The position numbers and the translations under genes are program-made. This document shows, piece after piece, positions 7,566 to 18,882 of a stretch of DNA of 44,519 bases. Source of the DNA: Marinobacterium sp. (GTDB lineage: Bacteria > Pseudomonadota > Gammaproteobacteria > Pseudomonadales > Balneatricaceae); the NCBI GenBank assembly GCA_003250495.1, contig QKGH01000207.1:1-44519 (forward strand), given 5' to 3'. The notes below the pieces were generated by a model. It had not been told where the DNA came from, did not search any database, and was given only the letters and a program-made list of their open reading frames with translations. Positions within the stretch are counted from its first letter, which is position 1. Every line of letters begins with the position of its first letter.

Positions 7566-8270
7566 ATGCTGGTAAGTGTATATCGCTATAACCCTGAAGT
7601 TGATGACGCGCCGTACATGCAGGATGTCCATATCGATATTCCTGGCGGCAAGGACATCATGGTGCTGGATCTGCTCCAGCTGCTGAAAGAGAAAGATACG
7701 ACGCTGGCTTACCGTCGTTCCTGCCGTGAAGGGGTGTGTGGCTCCGACGGTATGAACATGAACGGCAAAAACGGCCTGGCGTGTATCACTCCGCTGTCTG
7801 CGGTCGTTGAGAACGACAAGCTGGTGCTGCGTCCGCTGCCCGGCCTGCCGGTCATCCGTGACCTGGTCATCGATATGACCCAGTTCTACAAGCAGTACGA
7901 AAAGATCAAGCCGTACCTGATCAACGATACGCCGGCACCGGCGATCGAACGTCTGCAGTCTCCGGAAGAACGTGCCGAACTGGACGGTCTGTACGAGTGT
8001 ATTCTCTGTGCATGCTGTTCAACCGCTTGCCCGTCGTTCTGGTGGAACCCGGACAAGTTCATCGGCCCGTCAGGTCTGTTGCAGGCCTACCGCTTCCTGG
8101 CCGATAGCCGCGATACGGCCACCACTGCGCGTCTGTCCGATCTGGACGATCCGTTCAGTGTGTTCCGTTGCCACGGCATCATGAACTGCGTCAGCGTTTG
8201 CCCGAAAGGGTTGAACCCGACCAAGGCGATCGGCAAGATCCGCAATATGCTGATTCAGCAGGCGACCTGA
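7566..8270 (+). CDS. sdhB: Succinate dehydrogenase iron-sulfur subunit
   Basis: This 234-residue electron-transfer subunit links SdhA to the quinone site. All cluster ligands are in place. The plant-type [2Fe-2S] site has Cys53, Cys58 and Cys73 (Asp61 at the usual fourth position). The [4Fe-4S] site is CILCACCSTAC with Cys145, 148, 151 and 155. The [3Fe-4S] site uses Cys202, Cys208 and Cys212 in CHGIMNCVSVC. The C-terminal half is almost identical to the E. coli protein. It lies 12 nt after sdhA with GGGGCAGGTACG before the ATG. A strong terminator follows 30 nt downstream. Confidence 0.99.
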   Translation: MLVSVYRYNPEVDDAPYMQDVHIDIPGGKDIMVLDLLQLLKEKDTTLAYRRSCREGVCGSDGMNMNGKNGLACITPLSAVVENDKLVLRPLPGLPVIRDLVIDMTQFYKQYEKIKPYLINDTPAPAIERLQSPEERAELDGLYECILCACCSTACPSFWWNPDKFIGPSGLLQAYRFLADSRDTATTARLSDLDDPFSVFRCHGIMNCVSVCPKGLNPTKAIGKIRNMLIQQAT

Positions 8271-8300
8271 TCCGGTAGTCGAGTAACAAGCGTTGATTAA

Positions 8301-8328
8301 AAAAGCGGCACTGAGTGCCGCTTTTTCT
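8301..8328 (+). terminator. Rho-independent terminator between sdhB and sucA
   Basis: AAAAGCGGCAC (8301-8311), loop TGA, GTGCCGCTTTT (8315-8325), continuing as TCTTT. It splits the sdh and suc parts. The following 250 bp (8327-8576) holds no gene, and I find no convincing promoter; TAGAAT at 8436 is the best weak -10. Confidence 0.85.
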
Positions 8329-8576
8329 TTGCCCGGCGGATGGCAATAGCTCATTCGCAGCGGGTAGGGCGAGTTTGGCGGGAACTTTAGTAGTATCCGC
8401 AGCAGCAGGCTGTGTTAAGCCGCGTATAAAAGTCGTAGAATATTTACCGCAATTTCGCGCGACCCGTTAGATTGCAGCTGAATAAATCGGTAATCAGCAG
8501 GGGCGTAGGTGAATGTGGTGAGGAAATGGTGCACCCTGACCACGCCGGCGACCCCTAAAGCCAGGGTGATATCATA

Positions 8577-11408
8577 ATGCAAGACGGCATAATGGAGCTG
8601 ATGTGGAAAAATGCCCATCTTTACGGTGGCAACCTTTCCTACGTCGAGCAACTGTACGAAACCTACCTGATGGACCCGAACGCCGTTCCACAAGAGTGGC
8701 GTGACGAGTTCGACCACCTGCCCAAAGTCGGTGACAACATCGCTCAGGATGTTCCTCATTCACCGATTCGGGAGCATTTTCTTTACCTCTCCAAGAATCA
8801 GAAGCGGGCACAGCCTGTAGCGGTCAGCAGCGTTAGCTCAGAACACGAGAAGAAACAGGTCCGTGTCCTGCGCATGATCAACGCTTTCCGTGTCCGTGGG
8901 CACCAGGTTGCAAACATCGATCCGCTGGGTCTGTTGCAGCGTGAGGACGTTCCTGATCTGCAGCCGCGGTTCCATGAGCTTTCCGAAGCCGACTACGATA
9001 CGGTGTTCCAGCTGGGTTCACTGTTTTTCGGCAAAGAGGAAGCGCCGCTGAGCGAGATCCTGGCTGATCTGAAGAAGACTTACTGCACTACCGTCGGCGC
9101 TGAGTACATGCATATCGTCGACACTCAGGAAAAACGCTGGATCCAGTCCCGTCTGGAGCCGGTGCGCTCCCATCCCGAAAGCGCGGCGGAAAAGAAAATG
9201 ATGGTGCTGGAGCGCCTGACCGCTGCCGAGGGGCTGGAAAAATACCTGGGCTCCCGTTATGCCGGTGCCAAGCGCTTCGGTCTGGAGGGCGGCGAGTCGC
9301 TGATCGTATCACTGAACACGCTGGTTCAGCGCGCCGGTAAGCAGGGCGCCAAAGAGATCGTTATCGGCATGGCCCACCGTGGCCGTCTGAACACGCTGGT
9401 TAACATCTTCGGCAAGAACCCGGCGGACCTGTTCGGCGAGTTCGAAGGCAAGAAACTGGTTGAAACCTCCGGCGACGTGAAATACCACCAGGGCTTCTCC
9501 TCCAATGTCATGACTGGCGGCGGCGAAGTGCACCTGGCGATGGCGTTCAACCCGTCGCATCTGGAGATCGTGGCGCCGGTGGTCGAAGGTTCTGTGCGTG
9601 CGCGTCAGGATCGTCGTCACGATGAGGTCGGCACCAGCGTGCTGCCGGTCAACATCCACGGCGACGCGGCGTTTGCCGGCCAGGGCGTGGTCATGGAGAC
9701 ACTGCAGATGTCCCAGACCCGTGCCTACAAAACCGGCGGCACCATCCATATCGTCATCAACAACCAGGTCGGTTTCACCACCTCCAAGAAGGAGGATGCG
9801 CGTTCCACCGAGTACTGTACCGATGTCGCCAAGATGGTTCAGGCGCCGATCTTCCACGTCAACGGTGATGATCCGGAAGCGGTGCGTTTCGTGACACAGA
9901 TCGCGGTCGATTACCGTAACGAGTTCAAGAAAGACGTCGTTATCGACCTGGTCTGCTACCGTCGTCGCGGTCATAACGAGGCGGACGAACCGTCCGGTAC
10001 TCAGCCGCTGATGTACGCCAAGATCAAGGGTCAGAAAACCACTCGGACGCTGTATGCCGATCAGCTGGTCGCCGAAGGCGTGATCACTGCAGAGCAGAGC
10101 AACGAGATGGAGAAAGAGTATCGTCGCGCACTGGAAAACGGTGAGCACGTGGCGAAGTCGCTGGTGCTGGAACCGAACACCGAGCTGTTCGTCGACTGGC
10201 GCCCCTACCTCGGTCACCAGTGGAGTTTCGACTGCGATACCAGCGTCGACTTCAAACTGCTGCAGGAGTTGGCGAACAAGACCTGCCAGTTCCCCGAGGG
10301 CTTCGCGATCCAGCGTCAGGTGCAGAAGATCTACGAAGACCGGCAGAAGATGGCCGCCGGTGCGATGGAGATCAACTGGGGCTTCGGCGAGACCATGGCC
10401 TATGCCACGCTGCTGGCCGAAGGTTTCCCGATCCGCCTGACCGGTCAGGACGTGGGCCGCGGCACCTTCTCGCACCGCCATGCGGCCGTGCACAACCAGA
10501 AGGATGCGTCCGTCTACATCCCGCTGCAGCATATCGCCGAGGGGCAGCCGCCGTTCGATATCTACGACTCCTACCTGTCCGAAGAAGCGGTACTCGGTTT
10601 CGAATACGGCTACGCGACCACCACGCCGAACGCGCTGGTGATCTGGGAAGCACAGTTCGGTGACTTCGCCAACGGTGCCCAGGTCGTTATCGACCAGTTC
10701 ATCACCTCCGGCGAGCAGAAGTGGCAGCGCCTGTGCGGCCTGACCATGCTGTTGCCGCATGGCTTCGAAGGTCAGGGGCCGGAGCACTCCTCCGCCCGTC
10801 TGGAACGCTACCTGCAGATGTGCGCCGAGCACAACATCCAGGTTTGCGTACCGACTACCCCGGCGCAGATCTTCCACCTGCTGCGTCGCCAGGTCGTGCG
10901 TCCGCTGCGCAAGCCGCTGGTGATCATGTCGCCGAAATCGCTGCTGCGTCACAAGCAGGCGATCTCTACGCTCGAAGATCTGGCGGAAGGTACTTTCCAG
11001 CCGGTGATCCCGGAGGTCGATGCGCTGGATCCGGCCAAGGTCAAGCGTCTGGTACTGACCAGCGGCAAGGTCTACTACGACCTGTACAACCGCCGTGCGG
11101 AACTGGGCAAGGACGATGTCGCCATCCTGCGTATCGAACAGCTGTACCCGTTCCCGGAAGATATCCTGCTGGAGCTGATCAGCCAGTACACCAACCTCGA
11201 ATCCGTGGTGTGGTGTCAGGAGGAGCCGATGAACCAGGGCGCGTGGTACTGCAGCCAGCACCATATGCGTACGGTTATGCACCGGCACAATCCGAGTCTG
11301 TACCTGCAGGGCGTCGGTCGCCCGAGTGCAGCGGCACCGGCGGTCGGGTATATCTCCGTCCACCTGGAGCAGCAGGAACAGCTGGTCAACGAAGCTATCA
11401 ACGGTTAA
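8577..11408 (+). CDS. sucA: 2-oxoglutarate dehydrogenase E1 component
   Basis: This thiamine-diphosphate-dependent enzyme decarboxylates 2-oxoglutarate and transfers the succinyl group to the lipoyl arm of SucB. Its 943 residues match the family. The N-terminus (MQDGIMELMWKNAHLYGGN) fits the short peptide that docks E1 to E2. The HRGRLNTLVN active-site segment lies near residues 263-272. The ThDP motif starts at GDAAFAGQG (about residue 361) and ends near INNQVGFTTS (about 393). The start is ATG 8577 by homology, with AGGG about 14 nt upstream, a weak site. sucB follows 48 nt later. Confidence 0.98.
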   Translation: MQDGIMELMWKNAHLYGGNLSYVEQLYETYLMDPNAVPQEWRDEFDHLPKVGDNIAQDVPHSPIREHFLYLSKNQKRAQPVAVSSVSSEHEKKQVRVLRMINAFRVRGHQVANIDPLGLLQREDVPDLQPRFHELSEADYDTVFQLGSLFFGKEEAPLSEILADLKKTYCTTVGAEYMHIVDTQEKRWIQSRLEPVRSHPESAAEKKMMVLERLTAAEGLEKYLGSRYAGAKRFGLEGGESLIVSLNTLVQRAGKQGAKEIVIGMAHRGRLNTLVNIFGKNPADLFGEFEGKKLVETSGDVKYHQGFSSNVMTGGGEVHLAMAFNPSHLEIVAPVVEGSVRARQDRRHDEVGTSVLPVNIHGDAAFAGQGVVMETLQMSQTRAYKTGGTIHIVINNQVGFTTSKKEDARSTEYCTDVAKMVQAPIFHVNGDDPEAVRFVTQIAVDYRNEFKKDVVIDLVCYRRRGHNEADEPSGTQPLMYAKIKGQKTTRTLYADQLVAEGVITAEQSNEMEKEYRRALENGEHVAKSLVLEPNTELFVDWRPYLGHQWSFDCDTSVDFKLLQELANKTCQFPEGFAIQRQVQKIYEDRQKMAAGAMEINWGFGETMAYATLLAEGFPIRLTGQDVGRGTFSHRHAAVHNQKDASVYIPLQHIAEGQPPFDIYDSYLSEEAVLGFEYGYATTTPNALVIWEAQFGDFANGAQVVIDQFITSGEQKWQRLCGLTMLLPHGFEGQGPEHSSARLERYLQMCAEHNIQVCVPTTPAQIFHLLRRQVVRPLRKPLVIMSPKSLLRHKQAISTLEDLAEGTFQPVIPEVDALDPAKVKRLVLTSGKVYYDLYNRRAELGKDDVAILRIEQLYPFPEDILLELISQYTNLESVVWCQEEPMNQGAWYCSQHHMRTVMHRHNPSLYLQGVGRPSAAAPAVGYISVHLEQQEQLVNEAING

Positions 11409-11456
11409 TGACAGTTCCCCCGAGCGAACTACTGAGTACCTGATTAAGGAAACAGC

Positions 11457-12680
11457 ATGTCCATCGATATCAAAGCCCCTACTTTCCCGGAGTCCGTCGC
11501 GGACGGTACTGTCGCAACTTGGCACAAACAGCCTGGCGAGGCTTGTGCTGCGGATGAGCTGATCGTCGACATCGAGACCGATAAAGTGGTTCTCGAAGTG
11601 GTTGCGCCGGCTGACGGCGTGATCAAGGAGATCATCAAAGGCGAGGGCGAAACCGTCCTCAGCGACGAGGTGATCGCTGTATTTGAAGAGGGCGCTGCAG
11701 GTACTGCTGCAGCCTCCGCACCGGCGGCAACTGCGTCTGCAGCAGTCGAAGCGCCGGCCGGCGAAACCGGCGACGGCGACAAGGTCGGCCCGGCAGCCCG
11801 CAAGCTGATCGACGAGAACAACCTGGATGCCAGCCAGATTCCGGCGACCGGCAAGAACGGCGGCATCACCAAAGAAGATGTTCTGAACTACCTGAAAAAC
11901 AAACCGGCGGCTGCACCGGCCGCTGCTGCAGCACCGGCTGCCAAGGCCGTTGCTCCGGTCAGCATCGATTTCGGTGCGCGCACCGAGAAGCGTGTGCCGA
12001 TGACCCGCCTGCGTGCGACCATCGCCAAGCGTCTGGTCGAAGCGCAGCAGAACGCTGCCATGCTGACCACCTACAACGAAGTCAACATGAAGCCGGTCAT
12101 GGATCTGCGCAAGCAGTACAAGGACCTGTTCGAGAAGACCCACAATGGTGTGCGTCTGGGCTTCATGTCCTTCTTCGTCAAGGCGGCTACCGAAGCGCTG
12201 AAACGTTTCCCGGCCGTTAACGCCTCTATCGACGGCAACGACATGGTTTACCACGGTTACCAGGATATCGGCGTGGCCGTATCCACCGACCGCGGTCTGA
12301 TGGTACCGGTGCTGCGTGACACCGACGCCATGAGCCTGGCCGATGTCGAGTCGACCATCGCCGATTTCGGTAAGCGTGGCCGTGACGGCAAGCTGGGTAT
12401 GGAAGATATGCAGGGCGGCACCTTCACCATCACCAACGGTGGTGTGTTCGGTTCCCTGATGTCTACGCCGATCCTGAACCCGCCGCAGACTGCAATCCTG
12501 GGTATGCACAAGATCCAGGAACGCCCGATGGCCGTTAACGGTCAGGTGGTTATCCTGCCGATGATGTATCTGGCTCTGTCATACGACCACCGTATGATCG
12601 ATGGCAAGGAAGCGGTACAGTTCCTCGTGACCATCAAGGACCTGCTGGAAGATCCGGCCCGTATGCTGCTGGACATCTAA
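11457..12680 (+). CDS. sucB: Dihydrolipoyllysine-residue succinyltransferase (E2 of 2-oxoglutarate dehydrogenase)
   Basis: This is the core of the 2-oxoglutarate dehydrogenase complex. It carries the succinyl group on a lipoyl lysine and transfers it to CoA. In order: one lipoyl domain (residues 1 to about 75) with Lys43 in [10 protein letters not shown], an Ala-rich linker, the E3-binding domain (about 103-140, [13 protein letters not shown]), a second Ala/Pro linker, and the catalytic domain ending with [13 protein letters not shown], which holds the active-site His and Asp. A single lipoyl domain and 407 residues are normal for SucB and distinguish it from AceF. AAGGAAACAGC precedes the ATG. 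Confidence 0.98.
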   Translation: MSIDIKAPTFPESVADGTVATWHKQPGEACAADELIVDIETDKVVLEVVAPADGVIKEIIKGEGETVLSDEVIAVFEEGAAGTAAASAPAATASAAVEAPAGETGDGDKVGPAARKLIDENNLDASQIPATGKNGGITKEDVLNYLKNKPAAAPAAAAAPAAKAVAPVSIDFGARTEKRVPMTRLRATIAKRLVEAQQNAAMLTTYNEVNMKPVMDLRKQYKDLFEKTHNGVRLGFMSFFVKAATEALKRFPAVNASIDGNDMVYHGYQDIGVAVSTDRGLMVPVLRDTDAMSLADVESTIADFGKRGRDGKLGMEDMQGGTFTITNGGVFGSLMSTPILNPPQTAILGMHKIQERPMAVNGQVVILPMMYLALSYDHRMIDGKEAVQFLVTIKDLLEDPARMLLDI

Positions 12681-12710
12681 GTCCGAGAGTAACATCCAGG
12701 AAAGAATTGA

Positions 12711-14159
<1,449 letters not shown>

Positions 14160-14172
14160 TCTTGGGGGTTGT

Positions 14173-14212
14173 ATCCACGTTAGCCGGGCCATGAGCCCGG
14201 CTAACTGTGGAT
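14173..14212 (+). promoter_or_regulatory. Intercistronic stem-loop between lpd and sucC
   Basis: An 11-bp perfect inner stem (14179-14189 with 14195-14205) plus a 6-bp outer stem ATCCAC/GTGGAT (14173-14178 with 14207-14212), with one bulged T and a 5-nt loop. No T-run follows, so it is more likely an mRNA processing or stability element, or a partial terminator, than a full stop. Confidence 0.65.
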
Positions 14213-14280
14213 GCAGAGATGAAAGCGCATGGCCGGAAACAACGGTCTTGTATGAATAACCGACAATAACGGATTAGAGC

Positions 14281-15447
14281 ATGAACCTTCACGAGTACCA
14301 GGGTAAACAGCTGTTTGCCGCCTATGGTCTGCCGGTCTCCAAAGGGATCGCGGTAGATACTCCGGAAGCAGCCGCAGAAGCAACTAAGCAGATTGGTGGG
14401 GACAAGTGGGTCGTTAAAGCCCAGGTTCACGCCGGTGGCCGCGGTAAAGCGGGTGGTGTAAAGCTGGTTAACTCTGCTGACGAAGCAAAAGCTTTCGCTG
14501 AAAAATGGTTGGGCCAGCGTCTGGTGACTTACCAGACAGACGCCAAGGGTCAGCCGGTTTCCAAGATCCTGGTTGAGACCTGCACCGATATCGCCAACGA
14601 GCTGTATCTGGGTGCCGTTGTCGATCGTTCCAGCCGCCGTATCGTCTTCATGGCGTCTACCGAAGGCGGTGTGGAGATCGAAAAGGTCGCTGAAGAGACT
14701 CCGGAAAAAATCCTGAAAGCCACCATCGATCCGCTGTGCGGCGCACAGCCGTATCAGGGGCGCGAGCTGGCCTTCCAGCTCGGTCTGCAGGGCGACCAGA
14801 TCAAACAGTTCGTCAACATCTTCCTCGGCCTGGCCAAGATGTTCGAAGAGAAGGATCTGGCGCTGCTGGAGATCAACCCGCTGGTGATCACCGAGCAGGG
14901 CAACCTGCACTGCCTCGACGCCAAAGTGGTGATCGACGGCAACTCCGTATACCGGCACAAGGATCTGCAGGCGATGCACGATCCGTCCCAGGACGACGCC
15001 CGTGAAGCCCGTGCGGCCGAGTGGGATCTGAACTACGTGGCGCTGACCGGCAACATCGGTTGCATGGTCAACGGTGCGGGCCTGGCCATGGGTACCATGG
15101 ACATCGTTTCCCTGCACGGCGGTTTCCCGGCCAACTTCCTCGACGTTGGCGGCGGCGCAACCAAAGAGCGCGTTACCGAAGCATTCAAGATCATCCTCGA
15201 AGACGACAAGGTCAAGGCCGTTCTGGTCAACATCTTCGGTGGTATCGTACGCTGCGACCTGATCGCCGAAGGTATCATCGGTGCAGTCAAGGAAGTGGGT
15301 GTGAGCGTACCGGTCGTGGTACGTCTTGAAGGTAACAACGCGGATCTGGGTTCCAAGCTGCTGTCCGAGTCTGGCCTGGATATCATCGCCGCAACCAGCC
15401 TGACCGATGCAGCGCAGCAGGCGGTTAAAGCAGCGGAGGGTAAATAA
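14281..15447 (+). CDS. sucC: Succinyl-CoA synthetase beta subunit (ADP-forming)
   Basis: With SucD it converts succinyl-CoA to succinate while making ATP or GTP. Its 388 residues match the family: an N-terminal ATP-grasp fold starting [19 protein letters not shown], the nucleotide-contact segment [14 protein letters not shown] (about residues 49-62), the metal-binding LLEINPLV region (about 195-203), and the C-terminal CoA-ligase domain with the GGATKERV loop. The stop codon overlaps the sucD start by one base (TAATG), a sign of coupled translation and 1:1 synthesis. Confidence 0.99.
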   Translation: MNLHEYQGKQLFAAYGLPVSKGIAVDTPEAAAEATKQIGGDKWVVKAQVHAGGRGKAGGVKLVNSADEAKAFAEKWLGQRLVTYQTDAKGQPVSKILVETCTDIANELYLGAVVDRSSRRIVFMASTEGGVEIEKVAEETPEKILKATIDPLCGAQPYQGRELAFQLGLQGDQIKQFVNIFLGLAKMFEEKDLALLEINPLVITEQGNLHCLDAKVVIDGNSVYRHKDLQAMHDPSQDDAREARAAEWDLNYVALTGNIGCMVNGAGLAMGTMDIVSLHGGFPANFLDVGGGATKERVTEAFKIILEDDKVKAVLVNIFGGIVRCDLIAEGIIGAVKEVGVSVPVVVRLEGNNADLGSKLLSESGLDIIAATSLTDAAQQAVKAAEGK

Positions 15448-16328
15448 TGTCCATTCTGATCAACAAAGACACCAAAGTCATCTGTCAGGGTTTCACCGGT
15501 GGTCAGGGGACTTTCCACTCTGAGCAGGCGATCGCTTACGGCACCAAGATGGTCGGCGGTGTAACGCCGGGCAAAGGCGGTACCGAGCACCTGGGTCTGC
15601 CGGTGTTCAACACCGTCAAGGAAGCGGTAGAAGCGACTGGCGCCGAAGCCTCCGTGATCTACGTTCCGGCCCCGTTCTGCAAGGACTCCATCCTGGAAGC
15701 GGCCAACGCCGGCATCAAGCTGATCGTGACCATCACCGAGCATATCCCGGTCATGGACATGCTGCAGTGCAAAGTGAAGTGCGACGAGCTGGGCGTGCGC
15801 CTGATCGGCCCGAACTGCCCGGGTGTCATCACCCCGGGTGAGTGCAAGATCGGTATCATGCCGGGTCACATCCACCTGCCGGGTAAAGTGGGTATCGTCT
15901 CCCGCTCCGGTACGCTGACCTATGAAGCGGTCAAACAGACCACCGACGCTGGCTTCGGTCAGTCCACCTGCGTCGGTATCGGTGGCGACCCGATCCCGGG
16001 TTCCAACTTCATCGATATCCTCGCGATGTTCGAACAGGATCCGCAGACCGAAGCGATCGTCATGATCGGTGAGATCGGCGGTTCTGCCGAAGAGGAAGCC
16101 GCTGCCTACATCAAGGCTAACGTAACCAAGCCGGTGGTGTCCTACATCGCAGGTGTTACTGCGCCTCCGGGCAAGCGCATGGGTCATGCCGGTGCGATCA
16201 TCTCCGGCGGTAAGGGCACTGCAGACGAGAAGTTTGCCGCTCTGGCCGATGCCGGCGTCAAAACTGTCCGCTCCCTGGCCGATATCGGCAAGGCGCTGGC
16301 AGAAGTGACCGGTTGGGAAATGAAGTAA
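15447..16328 (+). CDS. sucD: Succinyl-CoA synthetase alpha subunit
   Basis: This 293-residue CoA-binding subunit carries the phosphorylated histidine. The active-site His is residue 247 in [12 protein letters not shown]. The CoA-binding N-terminal fold includes [12 protein letters not shown] (residues 13-24), and the [10 protein letters not shown] loop lies at 121-130. It is the last gene of the operon: a rho-independent terminator follows 22 nt after the stop codon. Confidence 0.99.
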   Translation: MSILINKDTKVICQGFTGGQGTFHSEQAIAYGTKMVGGVTPGKGGTEHLGLPVFNTVKEAVEATGAEASVIYVPAPFCKDSILEAANAGIKLIVTITEHIPVMDMLQCKVKCDELGVRLIGPNCPGVITPGECKIGIMPGHIHLPGKVGIVSRSGTLTYEAVKQTTDAGFGQSTCVGIGGDPIPGSNFIDILAMFEQDPQTEAIVMIGEIGGSAEEEAAAYIKANVTKPVVSYIAGVTAPPGKRMGHAGAIISGGKGTADEKFAALADAGVKTVRSLADIGKALAEVTGWEMK

Positions 16329-16349
16329 CATTCATCTCTGGTCGTAATG

Positions 16350-16378
16350 AAAAAGGCAGCTTAGGCTGCCTTTTTTTA
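16350..16378 (+). terminator. Rho-independent terminator after sucD
   Basis: An A-run and stem GGCAGC (16355-16360), loop TTAG, GCTGCC (16365-16370), then seven Ts. This is the end of the sdh-suc transcription unit. Confidence 0.9.
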
Positions 16379-16484
16379 CGCCTTTATGTTGTAAGTCAGT
16401 TGTCTGTTTTGCTGCAGCGGCTAAGCTGTCACGACGGTTGACGGGCAGGCGTTCGCCTGCTGGCCGGTTCAGCGGAGGGAGAGG

Positions 16485-16793
16485 GTGAGAGTGAAAATAG
16501 CGACGATAGTGTCTGTGTCGATACTGCTGCTAAGCGCGCCGCTAACCTGGGCGCAGGATGCCCAGAGCGTTGTCGATACCCATTGCAAGGCGTGTCATCT
16601 GGCCGGGCTGGGCGGGGCGCCGAAACTGGACGACCGGGCGGCCTGGGCACCGCGCCTGGCCAGCGGGATCGATGCGATGCTGACCACCGTGACGAGCGGT
16701 AAGGGGGCGATGCCGATGAAGGGAACCTGTACCAGCTGCACTGAGGATCAGTTGCGGGCCGCGATCGAGCTGCTGACCCAGGATGTGCGCTGA
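16485..16793 (+). CDS. Cytochrome c5-like monohaem cytochrome c
   Basis: This small electron carrier is exported to the periplasm. Residues 1 to about 23 form a signal peptide ending in TWAQD. The mature domain has one haem site, CKACH (residues 34-38). The distal Met ligand is probably in GKGAMPMKGTC, and a second Cys pair, CTSC, follows, typical of the cytochrome c5 family, in which those cysteines form a disulfide. The GTG at 16485 or the GTG at 16491 could be the start; GGAGGGA at 16474-16480 suits either. A 7-bp hairpin (16445-16460) lies just upstream. It ends 4 nt before the convergent EAL-HDOD gene. The redox partner is not indicated. Confidence 0.88.
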   Translation: MRVKIATIVSVSILLLSAPLTWAQDAQSVVDTHCKACHLAGLGGAPKLDDRAAWAPRLASGIDAMLTTVTSGKGAMPMKGTCTSCTEDQLRAAIELLTQDVR

Positions 16794-16797
16794 TGGG

Positions 16798-18051
16798 TTA
16801 GCGGTCGGTGGGGCGGGTGGCGCTGCTTTGCGCCACCAGTTCCAGGGTTTCCCGGCACCACGCCAGGCTTTCGATATAGCAACGGCTGAAGAGCTGCTCA
16901 TCGATCCCGCTGAGCTTGTCCCAGGTGCCGGACATGAAGGCGTCGACCTGTTCCAGCAGGGTGGCCAGCGGGCCCTCGCCATCGCTCAGGGCCGCCCTGA
17001 TCTCATCGTTGACCGAGATCTGCTCGAGTAGCGTGCGGCGCTCGATATCGAGCATGGCATCCAGTTTGCTGAGCAGGCCGGTCAGGAAGCCGGCGCGGGC
17101 ATGTGCCTGGAAGGCGGTCGAGCGGTGTGCGACCAGTTCGCACATGCGGGCGCAGACCAGTGCCTGGCGGGTCAGCTCGCAGGGCTTGTCCTGCTGTCCC
17201 GACAGCGCGATCAGCGTGACCCATTTCTTGATCTCCTGCAGGCCGATGAGGATCAACGCATCGCTGATGCTGGAGATCTTGCGCGGCAGCGCGAAGGCGG
17301 CGGAGTTGACGATGCGTAACAGGCGAAAGGTCAGTGCCGGGTCGTGATTGATCAGCGCTTCGATATCGCGGAATTCGATATTGGGATCGTCCAGTGCGGT
17401 CATCAGTTGTAGCAGTATGACCTCGTTACTGCCCAGGCGGCGGCCCTCGATTAGTTGGGGGCGGCACAGGAAGTAGCCCTGGAACAGCTTGCACCCCAGA
17501 TCGACGCACTCCTTCAGCTGGCTATAGCTTTCGATCTTTTCGGCGAGCAGGGTCAGATGGCGGAACGGTTTCAGCAGTCGTATCTGTTCGCGGGTCCCCG
17601 CCATCCCCAACGCCAGGACATCGAGTTTGACGATCTGCGCCATCTCCAGCAGCGGATCGTATTCTGGGTTGTAGACGAAATCGTCGAGGGCGATGCGGTA
17701 ACCGGCGGCGCGGAAACGTTGCAGGGCATCGATCAGCGGCTGGTCGATACGGATATCCTCGAGTACCTCCACCACCAGATGCTGGTTGGACAGGGAGGGG
17801 AGGGCGTCGCTCGCCATCAGTTCATGGGTCATGTTCAGGAACGCGGGCAGCTGGCGCTGCTCGTGCTGGTCGGTGATGCAGGTATAGGCATTCAACAGTA
17901 CATTGGAGGTGGCTTGATCGCCGTTCAGGATATCGCACAGCTCCCGGCTGTCGTCGGAGCGGTAGAGGAGTTCGTAGGCGACTACTTTCAGCTCCGTATT
18001 GAAGATCGGCTGCCGTGCCATCAGGATCTGGGTGTTGGGCGTTGCGGTCAC
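16798..18051 (-). CDS. EAL and HDOD domain signalling protein
   Basis: This 417-residue cytoplasmic protein has an N-terminal EAL-type domain (to about residue 200) and a C-terminal HDOD domain (about 205-400), the YuxH/CdgJ-like architecture. The EAL signature is altered (YELLYR, and LDDFV where DDFG is usual). However, residues at the usual metal and substrate positions are present: Glu27, Asn73, Asp123-Asp124, Lys142, Glu171 and Gln191. Proteins of this architecture usually act as c-di-GMP-linked regulators rather than proven phosphodiesterases, and activity cannot be judged here. I chose GTG at 18051, which gives a short lead into ILMARQPIF as in relatives. A TTG at 18090 would add 13 residues. 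It diverges from the CBS gene. Confidence 0.85.
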   Translation of the reverse strand: MTATPNTQILMARQPIFNTELKVVAYELLYRSDDSRELCDILNGDQATSNVLLNAYTCITDQHEQRQLPAFLNMTHELMASDALPSLSNQHLVVEVLEDIRIDQPLIDALQRFRAAGYRIALDDFVYNPEYDPLLEMAQIVKLDVLALGMAGTREQIRLLKPFRHLTLLAEKIESYSQLKECVDLGCKLFQGYFLCRPQLIEGRRLGSNEVILLQLMTALDDPNIEFRDIEALINHDPALTFRLLRIVNSAAFALPRKISSISDALILIGLQEIKKWVTLIALSGQQDKPCELTRQALVCARMCELVAHRSTAFQAHARAGFLTGLLSKLDAMLDIERRTLLEQISVNDEIRAALSDGEGPLATLLEQVDAFMSGTWDKLSGIDEQLFSRCYIESLAWCRETLELVAQSSATRPTDR

Positions 18052-18175
18052 TCGCCTGCTCTCTTGTACACTGTCGTTATAGAACCACAAAGATATAGGG
18101 GCGACAATCGGTTTGAGTCGCTGCCAGCTTCCTGCTACAACTGCTTACACAACAACAATAAACGCGAGGCCAGAG

Positions 18176-18778
18176 ATGTTTCAGGAATTTCATCCGTTGC
18201 AGATGTCGACCACTCGGGATGTCAGGTACCTGTTGCGCCCGGAGCAGTTGCATGAGCCGATAGGACTGTACAGCTCGGCGCTTCATGTCATGACCGACTT
18301 TCTGGAGGTGACCCCGGTATGTGTCGATCAGGCGCTGCAGGTCGATGAGGCGCTGGCCTATATGAAGGCGCAGCACGTGCGGCTGCTGTTCGCCGTCGAT
18401 GCCGACGATCGCCTGACCGGTATCATCACCGCGGCGGATCTGGTCGGCAGCGCCGTATTGAGTTACATGCAGCGCAGTGCCCAGAGTCGCGATGCCGTCG
18501 TCGTCAAAGACCTGATGCTGCCGATCGATGCCGCCGCGGCGCTGCAATATAGCCAGGTCGAAGGGGCACGCATCGGCGATGTGATGCAGACCCTGAGCCA
18601 TTCCGGCGGGCAGCACGTACTGGTGATCGACCGCGGTATTGCCGGCATCGCGCGTATCCGGGGCATCATCTCCGCCACGAATGTCTCGCGGGCGCTGAAA
18701 GTGGGCTTCGACGTCATGTATGAAGCCAAGTCGTTCGCGGAGATAGAGCGGATGGTGACCCATGGCAACCAAAGTTGA
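18176..18778 (+). CDS. CBS domain pair protein
   Basis: This 200-residue soluble protein is made of two CBS motifs, about residues 44-93 and 103-185, which together bind adenine nucleotides in other proteins. There is no attached catalytic domain. The second motif is interrupted by a longer linker (MLPIDAAAALQYSQVEGARIG). The ATG at 18176 is chosen because GAGG lies six nucleotides upstream; the frame is open further upstream, but without such a site. Its position between an EAL-HDOD gene and a degenerate GGDEF gene suggests a sensory role in the same network. The ligand and target are unknown. Confidence 0.82.
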   Translation: MFQEFHPLQMSTTRDVRYLLRPEQLHEPIGLYSSALHVMTDFLEVTPVCVDQALQVDEALAYMKAQHVRLLFAVDADDRLTGIITAADLVGSAVLSYMQRSAQSRDAVVVKDLMLPIDAAAALQYSQVEGARIGDVMQTLSHSGGQHVLVIDRGIAGIARIRGIISATNVSRALKVGFDVMYEAKSFAEIERMVTHGNQS

Positions 18779-18882
18779 GGGGTGATCCGAAGAGTGCTCC
18801 CGCATCTTCATGCTCACAGTTTAACCCGGTGCGAGTTACTGCGGTGACAAGCGGAATCGAAGCGTAATCGAGGGAGTACCCA

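Noticed and set aside
9309-12509. Open frame of over 1000 codons on the minus strand across sucA and sucB
   Set aside because: It lies wholly antisense to two certain genes. It arises from the biased codon use of highly expressed GC-rich genes and shows no recognisable domain.
16445-16460. 7-bp hairpin ahead of the cytochrome c gene
   Set aside because: It does not cover the ribosome site, and its 2-nt loop makes it a poor structure; no function can be supported.
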